DNA from: Amoebidium appalachense
Lineage: Eukaryota; Ichthyosporea
Reading direction: 5' to 3'
Length of the DNA stretch: 64,000 nt
Assembly: GCA_963693365.1 (NCBI GenBank)
Contig: CAVNZM010000008.1
Span: forward strand, 4,712,001 to 4,776,000
Part shown: in pieces, positions 55,180 to 64,000 of the stretch
Layout of the letters: each line of letters starts with the position of its first letter
How positions within the stretch are numbered: the first letter of the stretch is position 1
Translations under genes and position numbers: made by a program
The notes under the pieces: generated by a model
Told to the model about the DNA's origin: nothing
What the model saw: the letters and a program-made list of their open reading frames with translations, nothing else
Database searches by the model: none

Positions 55180-55482
55180 AATGCCTCGCCAAGAAGCGGC
55201 ACCAGTCAGACCTAACAAAGTACGTGAGCAGCCTCCTAAACTTTTGCATCGATTTCAAGGGATGTCTATCATTTCGGTATCCCAAAACCTCTAACGGTTC
55301 GTGTTGAAAGCGAACACAAGGCTTCAAAGTTTTCCTGAATATTACGGGCAGGTTCACGCAAGACTTATCGAACGTGAGCAGGTTTTGAAGTTTAGAGTTG
55401 GACGTGTCTCTTGCAGGGTTCATTGCTACTAGCCTTTTTGTTTAACCTATTTATAGATGATTTGGCTGTCAAGAAAGATGGG
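55180..55482 (+). pseudogene. decayed LINE-type reverse transcriptase
   Basis: Pieces of a non-LTR retrotransposon reverse transcriptase lie in order but in different frames. LLNFCIDFKG (about 55233-55262) resembles the first catalytic-Asp motif region. HFGIPKPL (55270-55293) matches the following fingers/palm segment (..fGIP..l). VLKFRVGRVSC lies near 55388, and QGSLLLAFLFNLFIDDL (55414-55464) matches QG..lSP.LFnlfidDl. Several frameshifts and stops separate them, and the YADD box is missing, lost to the G-rich DNA after 55490. The element is an inactive fossil on the plus strand, 250 bp from the inverted-repeat element. Confidence 0.7.
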
Positions 55483-55490
55483 GAACGGAA

Positions 55491-55656
55491 TGGGGGGGTA
55501 GTAGGGGGGGAAGAGGGGGAGCTGGGGGGGGGGGGGGGGAGGGGGAGGGGGAGGGGAGGGGGAGGGGGGTAAGGGGAAACCGAGGAAAAGAAAATGAAAA
55601 TGCTGCTTTCTAAAGAGATTTTTTTTTTTGTGTGTGTGTGTGTATGTGTGTGTCAC

Positions 55657-55703
<47 letters not shown>

Positions 55704-56764
55704 CTGTGTATGTGTGTGTGTGTGTGTTCGTGTGTGTGTGTGTTGGGGGGGGTGGAGGGAGGGGGGGAGAGGAGGAACTGCTTGGGGTTGTTGGGGAGAC
55801 CCATATATATGTAGTAATATCAATGTGGTCACGGTTCAACTAGCCGTTATATTTCTTTCCCTTCTCTATTTCCCCCTAACTCCCACCCCCTAAGCATATA
55901 TATCCGCGTCCCAAGTGTCCCTCAGTCACCTCCTCCCCCCTTCCGCCTTCATCCTCCCCCCCCCCCCCCCCCCCCCCCAACCCCCCTACCCCTCCTCTCC
56001 CCCCCCCCCCCCCCCCCCCCCCCCCGCATGCACCCCCCCCCCCCCCCCCCCCCGGCCCCGGGCTCCCCCCCCTCCTCCCCTCCCCCCCGGGCATCGATCG
56101 GATATTGCACAGAGTACACTTTCCTTTCACCGTAAGCCACTGTGGCACCCGTCCGTTGTACTTGAATTTACATGGTAAGCGAAATAATAGTAGTTTGAAT
56201 TAATTTCTAGCACTAGTACTAGGAATAATTCGAATCCTGCCGGCGTGGCTGGGTAGTAACCCTGGGCAAGGTATGTACATAGTTAGGTTGTGAAGAATGT
56301 TTTAGCTGAACTCATAGATAGCACCCTAACAAGTGTACTGTCGACGTCGGTGCTGTGTGGTAGACGGTAGTTTCCCTAGTGGGTCTGCAGAAGTCCTCCA
56401 GGAACAAAACGTGATAAAATAAAAAAGGAATAATTGGAAAGTCGATTAGGCAAATCGATTTAGCTTGAAGATAGGATAGTCCATATACTACTGAAACACC
56501 GTGCATGTTGTTATCAAACAACAAAAAAGTACTAAACATGCATATCATGAAAATATAAATAAGTGGGATTTCAAGGCTTTTCAAAGACTGCGGTAGGAGT
56601 AAAGGATTTGAAAAAGACTCATATTAATTGGCCACGGCCGAAAATCACGAATGATCTGAACACTGGCCTACCCCTTCCGCCTTGACACCACCACAGGGCA
56701 TACATCACACATCACTTGATACGTCGTCCGCCCCCTAGTCCCCCCCCTCCCCCCCCCAGCAGCT

Positions 56765-56832
<68 letters not shown>

Positions 56833-57509
56833 ACACACACGTACACACGCACGAAAAGAAGGGGGAAAAAAAAAACATTAGAAAAAACCGCAAACCCTGT
56901 GGATTGGGTGAAATGAGGCGGACACGCCAGGACTCCCCCCCCCCCCCCCCCCCCCCCCAAAAAGAAAAGAAAGAAACCCGATCAACACAGAGTTTCACCC
57001 TTGTGCACGTGACACACACAGACTGACAGACACCATGGTGCACCCTGTCCGGGCCCGGGTGCCTGAACTGCAACTGCAAAAAGGTGCAAGTGTGTGTGTG
57101 GGGGGGGGGGGGGGGGGGGGAGGGGGGGGGGGGGGGGGAGAGCGGGGAAGAGAAGGGGGCCTTGGATGGCACTCGGCAATTGCAAAGGCATGTCCCTGCG
57201 TAATGCGTCTTTCCCCCCTCAACGGTCCGTAAGCTTTGCATGTGCATCTGTGGTTGATCATATTGAATGTAGACAAATCCGGAACGTTTATTAGGCCACC
57301 ATTCACGCGTATTCAATCAATGACACTCCATCGTCGACATGTGCACAAACATACGAATCTGGATGGCGTAACCCATTAACAGTAATAATCCGACGTGATT
57401 TCCAAATCATGATGCCGTGTTTAGTTGTTGCTGTTGTGTGAGTGCAAGCGTGTTTTGTGCATTTTGTGTAAGTGCGCTTGCGCATGTGTGTAGGTGTGTG
57501 TAGGTGCAG

Positions 57510-57550
<41 letters not shown>

Positions 57551-58399
57551 CTCCCTCCCCAAAAAGAAAAAAAAGAAAAAAAAAAAAGAAAAAAAAAGGA
57601 CAACACACACTCTCACCCAAGGAATTCAATTCACCGAAAAAACAGAAGTTCATACACATACAGTAATCATATAGACGGCACAGGATATTTGGAACCAAAC
57701 TTGCACGCGCTCACCACAATCATCCCTTTTGGCATTTTGCATGTTTTTGAAGCCAACCACACGAGTAACCTCTGATCTGACCACCAACACTAACATACAT
57801 GTGCATGTACACAGCATTCGGGCAAGGTCCACATATCTACTCTCAGAAGAACACATGCATGACTGACAGCCAATGGAAACCCAAATTTTTAGTTTTGAAA
57901 AGGATGTACGGAGTTTTGGGTTGGTCGGTGCAGTGCTAAGAGCTGTAAATCCGTCCAGATTGTTGTGGACAGAGCGGTATTGGCAAATATATAACCAGGG
58001 GGATACAACTCAATTTCCAACGGCAGATCCCTAATCGTCTGTGAGGGGCCAAGCCAATCACAATCCGAACAATTGCAGCCGGGTGCCTCCAGAAGTTTTC
58101 CGCCGTGTTCTTTAGCATTCCCCTCCCACCTCAAGCACGAAACCTTGACCCTGGGGGGGAATCAAGCGATAGCCCATTTGAAATTCCAGGATATCTCTCC
58201 CCAACCCATTCAGATTTTCAAAGTTATCTCCACAGCAAACAGTTGAAATTTCAACTGGGTTTCGTTGCGGGTGCCGCACCCCCCGAGGACCCGGCACCGC
58301 CAGTTTCCTTTTTTGGGGTTGTGTTTGCTGCCGGATTGCGGCTAACGAGGGTGGCCTTGGAGCGGGGTGGTTTGTAGATGGCCCGTTCAGGTGCACGGT

Positions 58400-58464
<65 letters not shown>

Positions 58465-58600
58465 GCGTGTGCATGTGCGTGCGTGTGTGTGGGGGAGGGG
58501 GGGGGGGGGGGGGGGTGTTAAAATTTACTATGCAGCACAGATAACAATAAAAGATGAAAAAGCTGACGGGTCGCATGGTTAGATCATAGCCAGAGATTGA
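55491..58600. other. intergenic DNA with microsatellites, no supported gene
   Basis: Holds a (GT)n region at 55631-55742, C-runs at 55958-56052, (CA)n at 56766-56826, a C-run at 57510-57549 and (GT)n at 58402-58459. Unique DNA lies at 56100-56700, 57200-57480 and 57600-58390. A frame at 57035 starts with a good ATG context (ACCATGG, MVHPVRARVPELQLQK), but nothing joins to it. Minus-strand frames over 57889-58400 are discussed under rejected items. Confidence 0.5.
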
Positions 58601-58636
58601 AGAGGCATGGAGGTTATCTAGACATATAAATATAAG

Positions 58637-58880
58637 AAGCAGTATATTTCGGGGTATCGCCGGGGAATAAAGATATAGGTATATCTACGAACAGATAAAT
58701 CAGTATACCTAGCATTATATATTAAGATACCGCCTAGAAATAAAGGTACAGGTATAACTACGATTATATAAATCAGTATACCTAGCATTATATATTGGGG
58801 TACCGTAGAAATATAGGTATGCGTATATCTACGAATACATAAATCGATATACCTAGCAGTATATATTTGGGTCCCGGGAA
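58637..58880. repeat. AT-rich minisatellite, about 72-bp unit
   Basis: About 3.3 direct copies spaced 71-73 bp apart. Each contains AAATCAGTATACCTAGCA followed by TTATATAT, a GGTACCG-type stretch, and AAATA.AGGTA..GGTATA. The copies differ at several positions. It is the most AT-rich stretch in a GC-rich neighbourhood and is full of short palindromes (GTATAC, TATATA, GGTACC). Confidence 0.8.
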
Positions 58881-59393
58881 AGCAATGTGTGTGCTGGCAT
58901 ATCTAGTGTAATTATATTGGCACAAGAAAGGGATGGGAGGGAGGAGGGGAGGGGGAGTAAATAAAGACATCACGAACGTCCTTTTGCAGAAAGGGATGGA
59001 GAGAGGTGAAAGATGGACTCCCCCCCCCCCCCCCCCTTTCCGTCCTCCCCCTACCTCTGAGTAATGGCAAGCAATTGAGGAGGAAGGGATGTTGAGGATG
59101 AGGGAACTTGGTAAGCAAGGAATGTCAGAGATGGAAGACGAAGTGTGTGTACGCAAAGCTTTGGGGGAGGGGAGGGGGGGAGGGGGGGGGGGGGGGGGGG
59201 GGGGGGGTATGGGTTTGAAGGGATGAGGGAGCAGGGATATTGAAAATGGGATATACACTAAGAAGTATCCACAGACCAAGTATGCTCAAGAAGCACAGCG
59301 TGGGTGGGTGGGTGGGCGGGTGGGGGGGGGGGGGGGGGGGGGGGAGGGAGGGGGGGGGGAAAGAAGGGGGGGGGGGGGGTTTAAGCACCTTAC
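58881..59393. other. G-rich DNA at the left side of the minus-strand gene
   Basis: G-runs at about 59178-59207 and 59322-59380. It probably contains intron and perhaps further exons of the minus-strand gene, but none has both splice sites and matching phase. A plus-strand charged frame near 59070-59170 (EEEGMLRMRELGKQGMSEME) has no splice-site or homology support. Confidence 0.4.
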
Positions 59394-59646
59394 GGTCTTT
59401 CTTCTTTGCGTCATCATCCGCCTCCTTCCCCTCACTGCTTGCTCCCCTACTGCTCCGGTCACCACTGCCTGAAAATTGAAAAAACGGGGTTAAGGGGGTG
59501 GGGTGGGGGGGGTTCTTTAGTGCAAAAAAATATCCAGCAGTATTAATGGTGGGAGGAGGGGGGAGAGGGGAGGGGAAAGAGGAGGGGAGGGGGGAGGGTC
59601 ACAAGTGGGAACGTGGAGGGATTGGGTGTTTTTTTTTTTTTTTTTT

Positions 59647-59677
<31 letters not shown>

Positions 59678-60518
59678 GGGGGGGAGGGGAAGGGGGGAGA
59701 AGTTGATACTAAGGTTGGGGGATTGTGGGAATGTATTGGAGTGTCGCCCAATCCTGACGCCCATGCACACTCCACCCATCTGACATCCCCTCATGTGGTT
59801 GCTCACATCCATATATGCGCACAAATACACAAACACAAGCACACAGGTACACATACACACACACGGACACACACACACACGACCACACATGCATGCATCC
59901 ACACACAGGCACACAGACACGGACACATCTGCACCCTCTCCTTCCTGCTATGCCTGTCTGTACCAGCCTACCTAAAAGTAAGGCACTTTGGGGTTGCCCC
60001 CCCCCCCCCCCCCCCCTCCCCCCCCCCCCCCCACCCTTTCTCCCCCACAAAAAAAAACCCACCCATCCACTTCTCATATAGCACCCTCTCCCCTTCACCC
60101 TCTCCTCTTTCTTTCGTAGCTCCTCCGCTCTTTCTCCTCCCTCTCTTTTTCTCCTTCAGTGTCTTGTGTGTGTGTGCGTGTTTCAAAAGATGCGGTGGTG
60201 ATGCGTGTGTGTGTGTATGTGTGCGGGTGCGGGTGTCTGTGCGCGGGAGTGGGGTAGGGTGGGGGGTGAAGGGGGGGTGGGGGGAGAGAAGGGGGGGAGG
60301 GGGGGGGGGGGGAGGCAGTACCGTGGGAAGGCTTTGATGTGTCTCTGGTGGTGGCACGAGCATGGGGCCTGCCGTCTGAGGGCTGTTTGCACAAAAAAAA
60401 AGAAAGGAAAGAAAGGGGAAAAAAGGAGGGGGAGGGGGGAGGGGAGTGGGGGGAACAAGAGGGGGGGGAAGGGTTAATATGCAGGGCTAGAAAAGAAAAT
60501 GGGTGAAAAATGGCTCTG

Positions 60519-60569
<51 letters not shown>

Positions 60570-61064
60570 ACCATTCCTTTTCCTATGCTTGCATGTCAAA
60601 GTTCCATGCTTTGAGAATGGATGGAATTGGGAAGGTGTGAACCCTCTCCTTCTTCTTCTTATATACGTTTCTTTTTTAACCCCCTTTCTTTTCTGTCTTT
60701 CTTGCTTTCTCTCTTCTGTTTATGTTTCTTTTTTTTTTTTGTGAATGTGTGTGCGTGTGCACAGCCACACCCACCCACCCACCCACCCACTCACCCACCC
60801 CCTCACACATTCACGCCATGTTTCATTCATGTACATGAACCATATAAGGTTATGCATCCCATCACCCGGTTGGCTCACCTTTTTGGCGCTATCTGATGCA
60901 GATACAGGTGTTGACGGTGTGTCGCGTGGCTGAAAGATCACCGAAGAGGTCAGTGTGTGTGTTGGATACCACATGCACTATGTGCCCCACGCATGTGCAG
61001 AGATACTATGGCCATTGATTACATCAACTAATAGAAGTGATCCGACAAGAGGATAGGTGCATGC

Positions 61065-61114
<50 letters not shown>

Positions 61115-62285
61115 TGTGTGTGCGGCAGGCGTGCGGGAGAGCAGCCGGCCGTGGGCACGCGCGTGCATGTGGGTGTGGGTGTCTGAGCGTGCATACTCGT
61201 GCGAGTGTTTGGGCCTGTATTCCAGTTATGTTTTGCCATGGACACCAACAGTCCCATCTTCCCTTTAATTTGCTGCACTGATTTGTGAGTCCGTGTGTGT
61301 GTGTGTGTGTGTTTGTGTGTGTCTGCGTGCCCGCATCGCATGCATGCGGAGCCTATCTGTGTCCGTGTCTTTGTGCATGACACTGCAGATAGATACGTGC
61401 ATCCTTTCCCATCACACTTCTACCGGTCGCAATTTCTTGCTTTCTTGATTGCAAAAAGTGCACATGTAACTTCGAGAGCAGGGCAAAAAAAAAAAGTGTG
61501 TGCGTGTTTTTTTTTTTTGGGGGGGGGGGGGGGAAGAGGGGGAGGGAGGGCGGGGAAGGGGGGGGGAGGGGGGAAGGAAGGGAATGGGAAAGGGACGGGG
61601 TAAGAATGCATCATAGAGTGCGAAGAACAAATTCATAACGAACAACATAACGCAAAGTACAAACCACAAATTAAGAGTATGCATTAAAAGCTGTGCCAAT
61701 CCTCTCGCGGGGGGGGGGGGGGGGGGGGGGGGGGGGAGGGGGGGTATGTGTTAGAAGGTTGGAAATACGGAGGAGACACCAATAGACAAACTAGACAACG
61801 TCACAAACATGACACAACCAAAATTAAATAATTTAAACGTGCAGGCATAAAGCATCTGGACAGAGCCCATCATCAGGGGGGTTTCTATGCCTCTACAAAA
61901 GGGGGGGGGGGGGGGGAGGGGGAGGGAGGGGAACACGGTACGAAGTACGCTTACACGCTGAGAAGCATGGTGCAGGACACATGCAAAGGCAAACATTCAA
62001 GTATGCAACATCAGCAATGCGCACAGTAGTCATAAGCAGAGCCCATCCTCAGGGAGGGCCCCGGAGGGGGGGGGGGGGGGGGGGGGGGGTTACCCTGTCA
62101 TCTTTCGGTGTGGTAGGGTCGGACTTTTTCAGAATTCTCATCGGTGGGTCTGCACCGAAATACCCCGTCAATTATATCAGTTGCAAGGGTCACACACGGG
62201 AATATGTACCAGTGAGTACGGATGTATAGAAGAAAATAACCTCTCAAAAAGGAAAATGTCATTAATGAAGAGAGAACCTAAGGGC

Positions 62286-62321
<36 letters not shown>

Positions 62322-62401
62322 CCAGCCTTTGGGTTCTATAACAGAAATAAGCAGGCGCGAAAAAAAAAAAAAAAAAAAAAAAAAAGAAGAAGAATGAAAA
62401 A

Positions 62402-62440
<39 letters not shown>

Positions 62441-63456
62441 AGGGGGGGGCTTATATTACCTGCAGAGGATGAAGGGGTTATTTCGGCCGGGGGTCTCCTC
62501 TCTGATCGTTGTGTCTCCCCCCTGTCTCCCGTCTCAGACCTACGTGACCTGGACTCAGACCTTTCCTTGTCTGATGAACGTGGTTTCTTATCACCGCTGG
62601 TGCTGTGTGTGTGGCAGGGAGGTCTTGTGTGAGTAGGAAGAACAGGGAGTGACGTTCACCCTTAAGCCGCTATAAATAACACACATACTCACTAACAGGC
62701 CACCCTTTAAACGACACATACAAGCGCACACAAATACCCACATGCACACACACACACACGCACACGCCAACGAACACGAACATGTTTACACGTACACACA
62801 AGCACGGACATGCACGCAGACAGACAGACACACGCACACACGTGCGTGCCTACCCACCCACCACCCACCATCACCAAGCCTAGCGTACCAGCCGGCAAGC
62901 TAACGCCGGAAGGGAGAACCGGGGGGGGGGGGGGGGGGGGGGGGGGGACCTTGATTTTTCACCGGATTTCGTTTGTTTTTTCTCTTTCTCCTTCTCCTTG
63001 CTCTTGCTCTCACCCCGTCCCTCCTTTGAGCTCTCCCGTTTCTTTTTTTTTCTTCTCGGCCGCTGATGACTCAGCTGCTGCTGCCTGTAAGCGAGGGGGG
63101 GGGGGGGGGGGGGGGGGGAGGGGGGGGGGGGGGGGAGGGAGCAGGAGGGGGGGCAGACAGGAAAAAAGGGAGATCTTGGTCAATAGGTGTACAATGTGTT
63201 TGCAAGGGAGGGGAGGGGGAAAGGGGGGGGGGGGGGGGGGGGGGAATCCATGTCTTTCTCTAGCCCCATACTCCCCCTCACCCACCACCCACCCCAAACA
63301 CACAGACACACACATACACACACACACACACTCGCACTAACATACATCCCAAAAAAGAGAACGCCAACCAATTCCCATTCCCTATGCCACTGCACATGCA
63401 CACAGAGATCTCCTCTTGGAGGAACAGGCGAGGGAGAAAAGAACAGAAAGGGATGT

Positions 63457-63491
<35 letters not shown>

Positions 63492-64000
63492 AGAAAGAGA
63501 AAGAAAGCAACGGTTGAGCGTGTGCGCGTTGTGCACATGTGTGTGTGTGTGTGTGTGTGTGCGAATGTTTATGAGTGTGTGCGTGTGTGAATGGGGGTGT
63601 GTGTTTATGTCTGGACATTCCTGAATTTCGGTCTGCCACGAGAACAGATCAAGTGCTTATGAAAACAACGGCAGGCGGAGCAAACGTGTCCGTCTCTGTG
63701 TGTGCGTGTGAGGGGGGGGGGGGGGGGGGGGGGGGGGGTAAAGGTATACATAAGGGGTGTGAAAACCATGGAAGCAAAGGCATTCGATAAACCACAGGCT
63801 TGGTTTCCCAGCACCAGCAAGTGTGTGTGGGTGGGTGTGGTGGTGGTGGTGTGGTGTGTGTGTATGTGTGTTTGTGTGTGTGGGGGGGGGGGGGGAGAGG
63901 GGGGGGGGGGGGGGGGGGGAGCTTGAAGACAACAGTACCAAAAAAAATAAAAATAGAAAGGATATACCTTTTCCTGTTTCTTTGCTCTCAGGAACTCCAA
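59394..64000 (-). CDS. Lys/Glu/Arg/Ser-rich, probably disordered protein (partial, at least 7 exons)
   Basis: Minus-strand exons in order of transcription: 64000-63968 (LEFLRAKKQEK, cut by the edge), 63084-62950 (RRKKKKRESSKEGRGESKSK, EKEKEKKQTKSGEKS), 62602-62460 (SGDKKPRSSDKERSESRSRR, SETGDRGETQRSERRPPAEI), 62149-62094 (DPPMRILKKSDPTTPKDDR), 60929-60879 (PRDTPSTPVSASDSAKK), 60382-60322 (PSDGRPHARATTRDTSKPSH) and 59468-59394 (SGDRSSRGASSEGKEADDDA). From the second exon on, all junctions agree in phase (2, 1, 0, 0, 1) with good GT and AG sites. The link from the first to the second exon does not fit, so an exon is missing between them. SR and KE content suggests an RNA-processing or scaffold protein, but no domain is recognised. 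The last donor could be GTAAGG (59393) or GTGCTT (59388). Start and stop lie outside or were not found. Confidence 0.7.
59600..63920. repeat. G-runs within introns of the minus-strand gene
   Basis: Plus-strand G-runs (C on the sense strand) at about 59657-59684, 61520-61533, 61709-61737, 61900-61916, 62066-62089, 62405-62438, 62920-62947, 63096-63135, 63226-63244, 63457-63490, 63712-63738 and 63881-63919. Plus-strand C-runs in this gene are few (59998-60032, 60520-60555). A-runs follow at 62289-62320 and 62360-62384. Confidence 0.85.

Noticed and set aside
56312-56584. 90-codon hydrophobic frame on the minus strand
   Set aside because: It begins with TTG rather than ATG, sits in AT-rich DNA and has no homology signal; probably chance.
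58266-58300. Short inverted repeat GGTGCCG...CGGCACC as a terminator
   Set aside because: A 7-bp hairpin without a T-run in eukaryotic DNA; not meaningful alone.
57889-58576. Minus-strand frames (for example GYRLIPPQGQGFVLEVGGEC and the TTG-started frame below it)
   Set aside because: Two frames would need a frameshift to join, no ATG or splice pair supports them, and no family is recognised; left as unexplained.
63744-63817. Plus-strand frame MEAKAFDKPQAWFPSTSK as an exon
   Set aside because: It lies in an intron of the minus-strand gene, has no partner exon and weak splice sites.

Overview
This is nuclear DNA from a eukaryote. Genes are split by many GT-AG introns, there is no operon-like packing, and the non-coding DNA is saturated with poly-C/poly-G runs and (CA)n, (GT)n and (CT)n microsatellites. 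The main gene belongs to the soluble-type (type 10-like) class III adenylyl cyclases. Its motif variants (VRQF, DDKG, RREF..VGDTVNLSAR) look to me like the versions seen in flagellated algae and other protists, so I infer a free-living protist or alga. I cannot name the species. Most long open frames in the window (runs of Pro, Gly, His-Thr or Cys-Val) are translated repeats, not genes.

Layout. (1) 574-829, minus: first coding exon of an unrecognised membrane protein, divergent from the next gene. (2) 3339-42413, plus: one very large gene of 48 coding exons and about 1,785 codons, rebuilt here by following splice phase. In order it encodes two PH domains, two cyclase catalytic domains, a P-loop NTPase, a helical TPR-like region and a Ser/Pro-rich tail. 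Introns hold a degenerate tRNA-Ile-like sequence, a 28-bp minisatellite, an approximately 0.5-kb duplication and four decaying copies of an exon end. (3) 42.4-48.2 kb: repeats, including a 41-bp minisatellite. (4) 48252-48941, plus: an intronless secreted protein made of three Cys-rich repeats. (5) 49.7-58.9 kb: a mobile-element zone with a TATA-driven minus-strand gag-like reading frame, a 345-bp inverted-repeat element, a decayed LINE-type reverse transcriptase, a weak two-exon gene candidate and an AT-rich minisatellite. (6) 59394-64000, minus: at least seven exons of a Lys/Glu/Arg/Ser-rich, probably disordered protein that runs off the right edge.

How the parts may work together (inference): the cyclase should make cAMP from ATP, with the PH pair placing it at a membrane phosphoinositide or protein partner. 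This PH-PH-cyclase-cyclase-NTPase-TPR order is the most notable protein finding. The most notable DNA finding is that microsatellites begin at 5' splice sites as (GT)n or within a few tens of bases as (C)n, and end at 3' splice sites as (CA)nG. Two exons carry one surplus G exactly at such a junction.
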